A stretch of 64,000 nucleotides of DNA from Ferrovibrio sp. MS7 (GCF_038404985.1 NZ_JBBKBA010000002.1:744001-808000), one strand, 5' to 3'; shown: positions 44,512 to 53,687, numbered from the stretch's first letter. Program-made: numbers and translations. Notes: generated by a model from the letters alone, not told the origin.

Positions 44512-45618
44512 TTACTTCAGGGTGCTGATCGTCTGCATCAATGCCTTGCGGTCGAAGACATTGATCTGATCCACCAGTTCATTGGAATAGAGCGTGCTGG
44601 TGGGGATGTCGCGCGACTGCAATTCGCCGCCTTCATGCAGGAAGCGCAGCAGGTTGCTCCAGGATTCCTCGGAGAAGGCGCCATAGCGCGGATTGTCATT
44701 CAGGCCTTGGGGCAGCATGGTCTTGAGGATGGTCTGCACCACTGGCACACTCTTGGCCATGATCTCGGCTTCCGTTCCGTCTTTCAGCTTGACCTGCGGA
44801 TAGACCTTCCAGGTCGCCTTGACGCACCATTCCAGCGCACCAAGGCAAGCCAGCGTCGCCTGCGCCATGGCGCGGCCGAAGCCGACCATGGTCTGCGGGT
44901 CGCTCTTGAAGCGGTCCTCGGCGGCAACATAGCCATTGCCGAACAGCGTCTTGATCTCGCGGTCCATCGGCAGGATGCGCAGCTTGGCCCCCATCGCCTG
45001 GTAATTGGCAATCTCGTTCCAGCCGATGTAATAGGCATCGGCATCGCCACGCATCAGCGAATACAGCGCCTGGCCGGAATAGCCGATGGTCTGGAAGCTG
45101 TAGTCGCGGCCCTCCACCAGACCGTGATTCTTCAGCAGCACGCGGGTGATCGGCATATGGGTGTTGGTCAGTACCTGCACGCCGACCTTCTTGCCTTTGA
45201 GGTCTTCGATCTTATGCACCGGGCCGGCCTCCGGCACGATGATCTCCCAATTGTAGAAGGGCGTGGCGTTGTAGAAATACTTCACCGGCATCGGCGAACG
45301 GCCCGGCTGCTTTAGCACCGCCAGCGGCTCGGCCCCTACAAAACCGAAATCGACGCCCTTCGACACCACCTGCGGCAGTACCATCGACGTGCCCTTAAGT
45401 TCGACGACGCGGATGCTCAAGCCTTCCTTCTGGAACAGGCCGAGTTCGATACCGGCGGCGATCGGCGCCAGATTCATGGTGATGGTGGCTGGCCAGCCAA
45501 TGATCACCTCGCGCGCCATTGCCGGCGTGGCAAGCGGCCCAAGCAGCAGCGCAGCGGCCGAAAGGCCGATACGCTGCAGGAGACGCGTGGATACTGCCTT
45601 AAAACGACCCTGTACCAT
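44512..45618 (-). CDS. NitT/TauT-type ABC substrate-binding protein (second of the locus)
   Basis: 368-residue periplasmic protein with a signal peptide ending near TPAMA. Fold landmarks: GWPATITMNLAPIAAGIELGLFQKEGL, GKKVGVQVLTNTHMPITRVLLKNHGL and the C-terminal HEGGELQSRDIPTSTLYSNELVDQINVF. It is clearly paralogous to the binding protein at 49541, with the same C-terminal pattern. No second permease or ATPase gene accompanies it, so it may feed the transporter at 52831-54533. It is the last gene of the long leftward run; CAGGAGG gives a strong ribosome binding site. Confidence 0.9.
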   Translation of the reverse strand: MVQGRFKAVSTRLLQRIGLSAAALLLGPLATPAMAREVIIGWPATITMNLAPIAAGIELGLFQKEGLSIRVVELKGTSMVLPQVVSKGVDFGFVGAEPLAVLKQPGRSPMPVKYFYNATPFYNWEIIVPEAGPVHKIEDLKGKKVGVQVLTNTHMPITRVLLKNHGLVEGRDYSFQTIGYSGQALYSLMRGDADAYYIGWNEIANYQAMGAKLRILPMDREIKTLFGNGYVAAEDRFKSDPQTMVGFGRAMAQATLACLGALEWCVKATWKVYPQVKLKDGTEAEIMAKSVPVVQTILKTMLPQGLNDNPRYGAFSEESWSNLLRFLHEGGELQSRDIPTSTLYSNELVDQINVFDRKALMQTISTLK

Positions 45619-45650
45619 GATAGCCTCCTGGCGATTGCTATTAGTGAACC

Positions 45651-46112
45651 CTAGACCGGCATTGCCTCCGGCTGCATCAAAGCTGCGAATTTGGTGAAGA
45701 ATTCATCGGCATTCTTCTTGGCGGTGCCTTCGATCAGGCGCTGGCCGAGCTGGGCGATCTTGCCCGCCACCTTGGCTTCGACCTCGTAGCGCAGCAGCGT
45801 GCCGGTATCACTGGCTGAGAGATGCACCAGCGCCCCGCCCTGGGCCGCGCCGGCGATGCCGCCATTGCCTTCGCCGCTGATGCGGTAACGCACTGGTTCC
45901 TGGCGGTCGCTGATCGTCACCTTGCCGGAGAAAGTCGCCCGCACCGGGCCGAGCTTGGCCACCACTACGGCACTCAGCACGTCCTCCGACACCCAGTCGA
46001 TCTCGCGGCAGCCGGGAATGCACTGTCCCAGCACATCCTTGTCATTCAGCGCCGCCCAGACCTGGGTAATCTCCGCCGCGATCTCCACTTCGCCCGTCAT
46101 CTGCAACGCCAT
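45651..46112 (-). CDS. CoxG-like SRPBCC protein
   Basis: 153-residue START/SRPBCC-fold protein of the carbon monoxide dehydrogenase subunit G family: MTGEVEIAAEITQVWAALNDKDVLGQCIPGCREI and the central GKVTISDRQEPVRYRISGEGNGG block. CoxG recruits a CoxLMS-type molybdenum enzyme to the membrane. Here the matching hydroxylase subunits lie in the same locus, so membrane attachment of that enzyme is the likely job. It lacks the long C-terminal membrane anchor of some CoxG proteins. Gap to the preceding AbrB gene is 2 bases. Confidence 0.88.
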   Translation of the reverse strand: MALQMTGEVEIAAEITQVWAALNDKDVLGQCIPGCREIDWVSEDVLSAVVVAKLGPVRATFSGKVTISDRQEPVRYRISGEGNGGIAGAAQGGALVHLSASDTGTLLRYEVEAKVAGKIAQLGQRLIEGTAKKNADEFFTKFAALMQPEAMPV

Positions 46113-46114
46113 GC

Positions 46115-47203
46115 CTAATCCCCTGCTTCGCGATACTTGGTTTCCTGGTATTTGACCTGGCGCGTCACGCGGCGCGCCAATATCGGCCCGATCACCACCA
46201 CCAGCAGCAGCCGCGTCACCTGGTTCGCCAGCACGAAGGAAACATTGGCATGGTTGGTCATGGCGATGATGGCAATCATGTCGATGCTGCCCGGCGCTGT
46301 GGCCAGGAAGGCGGTGAGCTGGTCCACATGCATCACCTGCGACACGCCATAGGCGGCGATGGCGCTGATCAGGATCAGCACTGCCGAGGACAGCACCACC
46401 GGCGGAATGATGCGGACGACAGAATCAATGGTCTGGCGCGTGAACAGCAGGCCGATCTGAATGCCGAGGGTGACATTGGCACCCAGCAGCAGCCAGTTCG
46501 GGATCGACACCTGCGCCACGCCGCTGAGCTGCAACACACTGCCGGCTGAAATCGCCACCAGGATCGGCGCCGCCGGCATCCAGCGGATGCGTGCCGCCGG
46601 TATCGCTAGGCAGGCAATGGCGATGCTGGCAATGGTGGAAGGCAGGTCCGCGGCGCCGACATGCAGGCCGGTGCCGGTGATGTCGTCGGCCAGGAAATGC
46701 GATACCACGGTGGCGACCAGCACCACCTCGGCTACGCGGACATATTGGATGAAGGCGACCAGGCGGCTATCGGCACCGGATTGATGCGCCGCCGCCACCA
46801 TCATGCTGGCCATGCCAGGCAGGCCGCCCCAGATCGCCGCATCCACCGGAATGCTGGTGCGGCGGCTCACCACCACGCCGATCAGGTAGGCAACGAAGAT
46901 CATCACGATAGTGAGGCCGACAAACAGCGGCCAACTGGTGGCGAAGCCGTTGAGCGCCTCGGGGCTGATCCAGCCTGCGACCGAAACGCCGATGGCGCCC
47001 TGGGAAAACAGGAAAAGCGATCGTGGCACCTGCGCCTTGATGCCGCGCAGGGAAAAGCCGATGGCGGTCAGCAATGCGCCGAGCAGGAACGGCGCCGGCA
47101 CCGACAGCCATTGCAGTGCCAGCGACACAACCAGCGTGGCGGTCAGCAAGGCGGCCATGACCAGCAGATCTCGGCGTTTCTCGGCGAAGGAACGAAGCGA
47201 CAT
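46115..47203 (-). CDS. AbrB family membrane protein (PF05145)
   Basis: 362-residue integral membrane protein of the AbrB/putative ammonia monooxygenase family, with two repeats of about five helices each. Conserved glycine-rich segments are AIWGGLPGMASMMVAAAHQSGAD in the first repeat and LTAFLATAPGSIDMIAIIAM in the second. The function of the family is unsettled; a transport or regulatory role is proposed. I choose the ATG at 47203 with AAGG upstream; a TTG 6 codons earlier is possible. Placement in a catabolic run suggests movement of a substrate or product. Confidence 0.85.
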   Translation of the reverse strand: MSLRSFAEKRRDLLVMAALLTATLVVSLALQWLSVPAPFLLGALLTAIGFSLRGIKAQVPRSLFLFSQGAIGVSVAGWISPEALNGFATSWPLFVGLTIVMIFVAYLIGVVVSRRTSIPVDAAIWGGLPGMASMMVAAAHQSGADSRLVAFIQYVRVAEVVLVATVVSHFLADDITGTGLHVGAADLPSTIASIAIACLAIPAARIRWMPAAPILVAISAGSVLQLSGVAQVSIPNWLLLGANVTLGIQIGLLFTRQTIDSVVRIIPPVVLSSAVLILISAIAAYGVSQVMHVDQLTAFLATAPGSIDMIAIIAMTNHANVSFVLANQVTRLLLVVVIGPILARRVTRQVKYQETKYREAGD

Positions 47204-47361
47204 GGGCGCCTTGCTTTGCAAGAGTACTGGACTAGTGAACAGGCCGGACCGCAGGACGCACGATCCCTGCCGCGGGCCCGAGGGTCCACGGATATTCCCT
47301 GGTATTATTTCGGCGATACGGCGGTGCTCAGTTCAGCCAGAGTACCGCCGTTGCTTAGCCG

Positions 47362-48066
47362 CTACTCAGCGGCGACGGCACTCTGGCTCGCGTTCTGGGC
47401 CGCCATGGTCTGCAGCATGCCGATGGCTTCAGCAGTATCCACCACCTCGGCATACTTGCTGCCCATATCGAACAGGTTGACCGCATGCGAGACCGGCGAA
47501 CGGTCGTAGCAGCCTTCATGCGGCACGATCACCTTGTAGTCATAGGCGAAGGCATCGATGGCCGAAGCGCGGATGCAGCCGCTGGTCGTGTTGCCGACCA
47601 GGAACAGCGTATCAACCTTGAGGCTGTTGAGATACTTCACCAGCGGCGTGCCGAAGAAGGCGCTGGGCGTGGTCTTGGGCAGCAGTACATCGCCAGGCTG
47701 CGGCGCCACTTCCTCGACGATCTCGAGATGGCGGGGATTCACATTATCGGTCGGCATGCGGTTATGCTTGGCGCGCATGCGAATCGAGGAGATATGCGGA
47801 TAGATGATCGGGAAGCCGGCCTTGCGGAAGGCGGTGATCAACTGCCGGATATGGCCGATGGCCTTCCAGGCATCCTCGCCGCAATTCATCGGGTGATACG
47901 ACACCGCTTCGGAGAGCGGCATCGGCCCCTCGCCGGTGGTGAGATATTGCACGTCGATGATCAGCAGGGCCGGCGCCTTGCCGAGATCGGAGGGCCGCGC
48001 GAAACCAGCGCGTCGGTAATGCTCGATGGTTTCCTCTGGTATGTAGCCGTCCCACGGATTGCTCAT
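47362..48066 (-). CDS. NicF-like cysteine hydrolase (maleamate amidohydrolase candidate)
   Basis: 234-residue isochorismatase-superfamily hydrolase. The catalytic triad is intact: Asp38 (LLIIDVQ), Lys131 (LPKTTPSAFF) and Cys164 (GNTTSGCIRASAIDAF). The block around Cys164 and the later HAVNLFDMGSKYAEVVD match maleamate amidohydrolase (NicF) and N-carbamoylsarcosine amidase. With nicX and nicD in the same locus, maleamate to maleate plus ammonia is the best assignment. The N-terminal 30 residues and the segment 45-65 are unlike Pseudomonas NicF, so some doubt remains. Confidence 0.82.
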   Translation of the reverse strand: MSNPWDGYIPEETIEHYRRAGFARPSDLGKAPALLIIDVQYLTTGEGPMPLSEAVSYHPMNCGEDAWKAIGHIRQLITAFRKAGFPIIYPHISSIRMRAKHNRMPTDNVNPRHLEIVEEVAPQPGDVLLPKTTPSAFFGTPLVKYLNSLKVDTLFLVGNTTSGCIRASAIDAFAYDYKVIVPHEGCYDRSPVSHAVNLFDMGSKYAEVVDTAEAIGMLQTMAAQNASQSAVAAE

Positions 48067-48097
48067 GGTCCTGTCCCTTCTCTGTTGGCGGTATCTA

Positions 48098-48595
48098 CTA
48101 TTCGTGCGTCAACGCGGCATGGCCGCCCAACTGGCGGGCGGCATCGAGAATCGCTTCGACAATCGGCATGTAGCCAGTGCAGCGGCAGATCGAGCCGGAA
48201 ATCGCATCGCGCACCTCTTCAGCGCTGGGCGACGGATTCTCGTCCAGCAGGGCCTGTGCGGTGGCGAGCATGCCCGGCGTGCAGAAGCCGCATTGCAGGG
48301 CATGGTGGCGATGGAAGGCCTCCTGCAACGGCGAGAGCTTGCCCTCCTCGGCCAAGCCTTCCACGGTGGTGAAGCTGGCGCCATCGGCCTGCACCGCGAA
48401 CATCAGGCAGGAGCGCACCGCCGCGCCATCCATCAGGATGGTGCAGGCACCGCAGACGCCATGCTCGCAACCGATATGCGTGCCGGTGAGATCGAGTTCC
48501 TCGCGTAGGAAATCCACCAGCAGGCGGCGATTCTCCACCTTGCCGGCGATCTGGCGGCCATTGACGGTAAAGGCGATGTCGACAAGCTCGGTCAT
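48098..48595 (-). CDS. [2Fe-2S] small subunit of a CoxLMS-type molybdenum hydroxylase
   Basis: 165-residue iron-sulfur subunit. First cluster: GCEHGVCGACTILMDGAAVRSC; second cluster: CGFCTPGM and SICRCTGY. No export signal, so the enzyme is cytoplasmic. It lies 20 bases after the FAD subunit gene; the molybdenum subunit is five genes upstream at 54624. It passes electrons from the molybdenum centre to FAD. Confidence 0.93.
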   Translation of the reverse strand: MTELVDIAFTVNGRQIAGKVENRRLLVDFLREELDLTGTHIGCEHGVCGACTILMDGAAVRSCLMFAVQADGASFTTVEGLAEEGKLSPLQEAFHRHHALQCGFCTPGMLATAQALLDENPSPSAEEVRDAISGSICRCTGYMPIVEAILDAARQLGGHAALTHE

Positions 48596-48615
48596 GGGGC
48601 AGACTCCACTGAAGA

Positions 48616-49476
48616 TCAGGGCAGCACTTGCTGCAGGGCACGGCCGACCAGCACTTCGATGAGCTGGCTGCGATAATCGGCGGAGGCATGCAGGTCGGAA
48701 CGCGGTTCGATGGCGGCGCTGGCGGCACGACCGGCCCCCCGAGCAAGGGCGGCATCCAGCCGCTTGCCGGTGATCGCCTCTGCTGCTTCGAGAGACAATA
48801 CGGGTGTGTCGCTGGCGCCAAACACGACGATACGCGCCGCCGCGACAATGCCGGCGGCATCGCGGTCGACGATGCAGGCAACGCCGACGATGGCGAAATC
48901 GCCCCGGCGCCGCGCAATCTCGGTGAAGCCCCAATTGCGGCCAGCAGGCCAGGCCGGGAATAGTATCTCCTTGAGAATCTCGCCGGGCTCGAGCGCCGTG
49001 GTGAGCACGCCTTGCGCGAAATCCGCCGCTGGCACCAGGCGCTCGCCGGATGGGCCTGCCACCACCATGGTAGCATCCAGGGCCAGGCATAATGCCGGCC
49101 ATTCGGCAGCCGGATCGGCATGGGCCAGGCTGCCGCCGATGGTGCCACGGTTGCGGATCGGCACATGCGCCACATGCGCCATGGCGGCCGGCAACAGCGG
49201 CAGATGCTGCAATAGAAAATCCGAGGTTTCGACCGCGCGGTGGCGCGTCATGGCGCCAATGCGGATCAGGCCGCCCTCTATCTGGCTGATCCCTGTCAAC
49301 TCCTGCACGCGTCGAAGATCAATCAGCTTTTCCGGCGCGGCGAGGCGGAAATTCATCATCGGGATCAGGCTCTGGCCGCCGGCAATCACGCGGGCATCAT
49401 CGCCGCCGTCCTGCAGGGCCTGCAGAGCGGCACCCAGGCTGGTGGGGGCGGTATATTCGAAACGGCTCGGCTTCAT
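48616..49476 (-). CDS. FAD-binding medium subunit of a CoxLMS-type molybdenum hydroxylase
   Basis: 286-residue flavoprotein of the CoxM type. FAD-binding motifs are VIAGGQSLIPMMNFRLA and IRNRGTIGGSLAHADPAAEWP. The C-terminal CO-dehydrogenase flavoprotein domain is present. Start at 49476 with AGGAG upstream. It forms the third part of the hydroxylase with the subunits at 48098 and 54624. Confidence 0.93.
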   Translation of the reverse strand: MKPSRFEYTAPTSLGAALQALQDGGDDARVIAGGQSLIPMMNFRLAAPEKLIDLRRVQELTGISQIEGGLIRIGAMTRHRAVETSDFLLQHLPLLPAAMAHVAHVPIRNRGTIGGSLAHADPAAEWPALCLALDATMVVAGPSGERLVPAADFAQGVLTTALEPGEILKEILFPAWPAGRNWGFTEIARRRGDFAIVGVACIVDRDAAGIVAAARIVVFGASDTPVLSLEAAEAITGKRLDAALARGAGRAASAAIEPRSDLHASADYRSQLIEVLVGRALQQVLP

Positions 49477-49540
49477 GGCGGCTTGCTCCTTGGAACTGGA
49501 CCGGGCCACCGCCAGAAAAGCGGCGGCAGCCCGGCATGGC

Positions 49541-50638
49541 TCACTTCAGCGTCTTGGCCTTGGCCAGCACCTGGGCCTCGTCGAATGCGTTCATCTTGTC
49601 CACCAGCTCGTTGGTGAAGAACATGTTCGGATCGATATTGGCCGAGGCAATCTCGCCGCCTTCATGCAGGATGTTGATGAAGCTCTTCCAGGCGCCTTCC
49701 GGGTATTCGCCCCAGCGCTTCGGCTTTCCTTCCGGGAAGGCAAACATGGTCTTCATGCCTTCCAGCACGGCATAGCTCTGGCGCTTGATGATCTCTTCAT
49801 CCGTACCCTCGCGCGGCTTCAGGTTCGGATAGTGTTTCCAGAAGGTCTTGACGCACCATTCGATAGCTTCGCGACATGCCAGCGTGCCCATGCTGACTGC
49901 CTTGCCGAAATTGGCCAGCACATCTGGCTTCTGCTTGAACGTATCCTCATGGGCGAAATAGCCGACGGTGAACAGATCCTTGAAGCGCGGATCAATCGGC
50001 AGCCGCTTCAGCTTGGTGCCCGAGGATTCGAAGCCGGCGATGTTCGCCGTCCAGGTGTTGTAGGCATCGACCTGGCCGCCGAGCAGGGCACGGAAAGCCG
50101 GGCCGCCGATGCTGATAGCCATGAGCTGGTAATCCTTGGTGATCTCCAGCCCATTCTCTTTCATGATCAGGCGGGTGACCGGCACATGTGAGTTCGACAG
50201 CGAACCGACACCGATCTTCTTGCCCTTGAGATCCTTCAACGAGTTCACCGGGCTATCCGCCGGTACGACGAATTCCCAGATATAGTCGCGCGAGGCATTG
50301 TAGAAGAACTTCACCGGCACCCGGGTCTTGCCCGGCTGGTTTGCCACCACCAGCGGATCGCCGCCGCCAGAGCCGATCATGATCGACTTGGTGCTGACCT
50401 GCGGGATGACGATGGCGGCACCCTGGAAATCCTGCAGCTTCACCTTGAGGCCAGCGGCCTCGAAGTAGCCGAGTTCCATGGCGGCAACGACATTCGACTG
50501 GCCGACAGTGACATTTGTGGGCAGGCCCACCACTACTTCCTCCAGCGCCTGTGCGGGCTCCGCCGCCATGCCGGCCAGCAGCAAAGCCGCTGCCGCCAGA
50601 CCGAATTGCCTCACCCGTACCCGCTTCGAAATCGTCAT
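49541..50638 (-). CDS. NitT/TauT-type ABC substrate-binding protein (first of the locus)
   Basis: 365-residue periplasmic protein. Signal peptide with basic start (MTISKRVRVRQFGLAAAALLLAGMAAEPAQA). Landmarks: GLPTNVTVGQSNVVAAMELGYFEAAGL, GKKIGVGSLSNSHVPVTRLIMKENGL and HEGGEIASANIDPNMFFTNELVDKMNAF. Tandem ATGs at 50641 and 50638; GGAGG spacing favours the second. It lies between nicX and the FAD subunit gene and most likely delivers the pyridine carboxylate to the permease at 52831. Confidence 0.9.
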   Translation of the reverse strand: MTISKRVRVRQFGLAAAALLLAGMAAEPAQALEEVVVGLPTNVTVGQSNVVAAMELGYFEAAGLKVKLQDFQGAAIVIPQVSTKSIMIGSGGGDPLVVANQPGKTRVPVKFFYNASRDYIWEFVVPADSPVNSLKDLKGKKIGVGSLSNSHVPVTRLIMKENGLEITKDYQLMAISIGGPAFRALLGGQVDAYNTWTANIAGFESSGTKLKRLPIDPRFKDLFTVGYFAHEDTFKQKPDVLANFGKAVSMGTLACREAIEWCVKTFWKHYPNLKPREGTDEEIIKRQSYAVLEGMKTMFAFPEGKPKRWGEYPEGAWKSFINILHEGGEIASANIDPNMFFTNELVDKMNAFDEAQVLAKAKTLK

Positions 50639-50718
50639 CATGGCCTCCTGCTCTGCGCCCTGCGCTTTTTTCATCACCCGCGTGAATCCGATTGCCCGCT
50701 CCGGCTTCGATTCCCCCC

Positions 50719-51756
50719 TCATGCCTGCAACTCCGGCACCACGACACGGCCGGCATCGACGATCTGCTGATTGTCGAGGAACAGGCTGCAATTGCGCATC
50801 GGGATGTCCAGGTGGCAGGCAGTATCATTGGTGCCACCAAGCTCGGTATTCGGCCCGGTGGAAAACAGCACATTGCCGTAGAACGACAGCGCATTCATGA
50901 TGCGCTCTTCCTGCACGCGCGGGCTGGTGATCATGTGATACCAGTTGGCGCGCTCATGCATGCCCCAGCCGATATGCGAGATGGCATAGGCACGCGGATC
51001 GCGGAAACTGTCCATGTAGTCGCGCATCAGCGCGGCATCGACGCCATCGCCCTCGATGGACGTGACATAGCCCTTCTTCACCGTCAGGCGGATCGGCGTC
51101 TGGATATACCGCTTGAAGGCCGAGAGGATGTCACCCGGCGACAGCACCACGGTGCCTTCGATATCGTCGTCGTTGCCCTGGGTGAACAGGAAAGCGGAGG
51201 GGAAATTGTCCCAGCGGCCGGGCGTATCCGTGTAGCCATACTGGGTCATCACCGGATATTGCTGCAGCGCATAGCGGATATCGGTGCCGGCGGCGGAGGT
51301 GACGCGCAGTTCACGCGCCTGCGACAGCATGCGGGCGCCGGCCTCGACGCGGCGACGCTGATCGACGCTCGGGAACATCTGCTTCAGCACATGCAGCGGC
51401 TCAGACACCATCAGGATACGGGTGCCGGCGGCCTGAATCTCAAGCTGTTCGGCAGAGAACAGCAGGCCGAGCAGATCCACCACCATATCGGCATTCTTCA
51501 GCGCCTCGATGGCCGGGCGGTTGCCAGCCAGCGGCGTCTTGCCGATCACGCCGGCCTTGTTGGCGGTGCTGTGGTCCGGCACATTGATGTGCAGCACAGT
51601 GGCGCCGAGATTGCGCGCCGCCACCAGGAAGGCCTGGGCGAACTCGGCCTTGTTGGTCGCGGCACTGAGGATCGCCACCACCTCGCCCGGCTGCACATTG
51701 CACAGCTTCAGTTCGGCGGTGAAGATGTCGAGCATTTCCACATCAATGGCGGGCAT
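50719..51756 (-). CDS. nicX: 2,5-dihydroxypyridine 5,6-dioxygenase
   Basis: 345-residue non-heme iron dioxygenase that opens 2,5-dihydroxypyridine to N-formylmaleamate. Similarity to Pseudomonas NicX, recalled from memory, is strong through the C-terminal two thirds: GYTDTPGRWDNFPSAFLF, DIEGTVVLSPGDI, YAISHIGWGMHERANW, SFYGNVLFSTGPNTE and CHLDIPMRN. Predicted iron ligands His261, His315 and Asp317 keep the spacing of the known H-H-D set. The fold is related to M29 aminopeptidases, but the peptidase zinc ligands are not the ones conserved. AAGGA upstream. It anchors the pathway assignment for the whole locus. Confidence 0.93.
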   Translation of the reverse strand: MPAIDVEMLDIFTAELKLCNVQPGEVVAILSAATNKAEFAQAFLVAARNLGATVLHINVPDHSTANKAGVIGKTPLAGNRPAIEALKNADMVVDLLGLLFSAEQLEIQAAGTRILMVSEPLHVLKQMFPSVDQRRRVEAGARMLSQARELRVTSAAGTDIRYALQQYPVMTQYGYTDTPGRWDNFPSAFLFTQGNDDDIEGTVVLSPGDILSAFKRYIQTPIRLTVKKGYVTSIEGDGVDAALMRDYMDSFRDPRAYAISHIGWGMHERANWYHMITSPRVQEERIMNALSFYGNVLFSTGPNTELGGTNDTACHLDIPMRNCSLFLDNQQIVDAGRVVVPELQA

Positions 51757-51773
51757 GGCGGTTCCTTTCGGTC

Positions 51774-52760
51774 TCAGGAGGCGTTGCGCATCGCCGCTGG
51801 CGGATTGGCCAGGCGCAGCGGCTTGCCATCCAGGAAGGCGAGGACATTTTCGAGCGACTGTTCATAGAAGCCGGTGAACATGTCGCGCTTCACGAAGCCG
51901 ACATGCGGCGTCAGGATGGCGTTTCCGGCCTGGCGCAACGGATGTGTCGCCGGCAGTGGCTCCTGGTCGTAGACATCGATGGCGGCGAAGATGCGCCTCT
52001 CCTGCAAAGCCGCCAGCAGGGCAGCTTCATCAACGATGGGGCCGCGTGCCGTGTTCACCAGCAGTGCGCCGCGCTTCATGCGGCCGAGATCAGCGGCGGT
52101 GATCGCGCCCACGGTCTTGGGCGAATGCACCAGATGCAGCGTCACCACGTCGGATTCGGCGAACAGCGCCTCCTTGGAAACCATGGTGGTGCCGGCTTCC
52201 GCCGCGCGCTCCGGCGTCAGGTTCGGGCTCCAGGCCAGCAGCTTCATGCCCAGGGCCTTGCCGTAAATCGCCATCTTCTTGCCGATATTGCCCAGGCCGA
52301 CGATGCCGAGCGTGCGGCCGTTCAGCGTCTCGCCGAAGGGAATGCCTTCCTGCCACAGGCCGGCGCGCATATTCGCGTGGCCGACCGGGATATGGTGCAT
52401 CGCCGCCAGCATCAGGCCGAGCGTAAGTTCTGGGGTCGCCCAGAGATTGGCATTCGGCGCGTTCGAGAGGCTGCACAGGATGCCCATGGCATCGCAGCTC
52501 TCAAGGTCAATATGCAGCGTGAGCGCACCGGTCTGGGCGATCAGCTTCAGTCGCGGCAGCTTGCGCAGCAGCGACGGCGTGAACTTGGTACGGTCGCGCA
52601 TCGGCACCAGCACGTCGAAATCGGCAAGTGCCTTGGCCGTAGCGTCTTCATCGCCGAGCGGCTGGGTAAACCACACCACGTCGGCTTTCTGCTGCAGGGG
52701 AGCCCAGTCGACGCAAGCGCGCGACACATCCTGCCAGTCATCGATAATCGCTACACGCAT
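51774..52760 (-). CDS. D-2-hydroxyacid dehydrogenase family protein
   Basis: 328-residue NAD(P)-dependent dehydrogenase of the SerA/formate dehydrogenase-like group. Nucleotide loop TLGIVGLGNIGKKMAIYGKALGM; catalytic Arg in NTARGPIVDEAAL, Glu in DVYDQEPLP and His in LTPHVGF. The ATG at 52760 (MRVAIIDDWQD) has AAGG upstream. It lies between the permease gene and nicX, separated from nicX by 17 bases. No 2-hydroxyacid step occurs in the known nicotinate pathway down to maleate, so its role here is unexplained. Confidence 0.9.
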   Translation of the reverse strand: MRVAIIDDWQDVSRACVDWAPLQQKADVVWFTQPLGDEDATAKALADFDVLVPMRDRTKFTPSLLRKLPRLKLIAQTGALTLHIDLESCDAMGILCSLSNAPNANLWATPELTLGLMLAAMHHIPVGHANMRAGLWQEGIPFGETLNGRTLGIVGLGNIGKKMAIYGKALGMKLLAWSPNLTPERAAEAGTTMVSKEALFAESDVVTLHLVHSPKTVGAITAADLGRMKRGALLVNTARGPIVDEAALLAALQERRIFAAIDVYDQEPLPATHPLRQAGNAILTPHVGFVKRDMFTGFYEQSLENVLAFLDGKPLRLANPPAAMRNAS

Positions 52761-52830
52761 GACACACCTTTGTTTGGCAATACGGGAAAGGCTGCCTGGC
52801 CGGACGCTACGAGTCCGGCCAGGCAGGAAC

Positions 52831-53673
52831 TCAATGGCTTGCCGGTTTGCTGGAATTGTCCCAGAAGGCGATGCGGCGATGAGCGAAGCGGACAATCGCC
52901 GTGCCCATCAGGCCGAGCATGATCAGGCTGATGATGCAGGCGAACATCAGCGGCGTGTTGAAGTTCGCCATCGCCGACTGGATCAGCCAGCCCAGGCCCT
53001 GTGATGAAGCAACGAATTCGCCCACCACCGCGCCGATCAGGGCGAAAACGATGGAGATCTGGAGCCCTGAGAAGATATGACCGGCAGCGGCGAAGATCTT
53101 GATGCGGAAGAAGGTGAGCCAGCCCGGCGCCGAGAAAGCCCGCATCATATCGACCAGAGCCGGATCGGTCTGGCGGATGCCGGTCACCGTGTTCACGAAA
53201 AGCGGGAAGAAGCACATCATCGCCACCATGGCGATCTTCGAGCTGAGGCCGTAACCAAGCCACAGCATGATCAGCGGCGCCACCGCCACCTTCGGCGTCG
53301 ATTGCAGCGCCACCACGAAGGGATAGACGAATTTCTCGAAGGTGCGCGATTCCGCCAGCACGGTACCGACCAGGATGGCGAAGCCACAGCCGATCAGATA
53401 GCCGTAAAAAGTCGATTGCAGCGTGTAGGACAGATGCGGATAGAGCAGGCCGCCATCGACATAGCCGATCCAGATTTCACGCAACACCGGCAGGATGCGC
53501 GGGAACATGTAATCAGGCACATTGAAGGCGACTACACTCGCTTCCCAGATCACCAGCAGACAGGCAAAGGTGATCAGGGGGTAAATGATCGTGGTGGCGC
53601 GCGAAGACAGTACCAGCCTGGTCTTAGGCTGCTTGGCGGCAACAAACATCTCGGTCGAGGCCTGGTCGCTCAT
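52831..53673 (-). CDS. ABC transporter permease, NitT/TauT type
   Basis: 280-residue permease with about six helices and the coupling loop MMRAFSAPGWLTFFRIKIFAAAGHIFSGLQISIVFALIGAVVGEF. GGAGGGAATC precedes the start. It follows the ATPase gene by 14 bases and serves with the binding proteins at 49541 and probably 44512. Confidence 0.92.
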   Translation of the reverse strand: MSDQASTEMFVAAKQPKTRLVLSSRATTIIYPLITFACLLVIWEASVVAFNVPDYMFPRILPVLREIWIGYVDGGLLYPHLSYTLQSTFYGYLIGCGFAILVGTVLAESRTFEKFVYPFVVALQSTPKVAVAPLIMLWLGYGLSSKIAMVAMMCFFPLFVNTVTGIRQTDPALVDMMRAFSAPGWLTFFRIKIFAAAGHIFSGLQISIVFALIGAVVGEFVASSQGLGWLIQSAMANFNTPLMFACIISLIMLGLMGTAIVRFAHRRIAFWDNSSKPASH

Positions 53674-53687
53674 GATTCCCTCCTGCC

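Noticed and set aside
50719-51756. M29 leucyl aminopeptidase
   Set aside because: The fold is shared, but conserved residues match the iron ligands and motifs of NicX rather than the peptidase.
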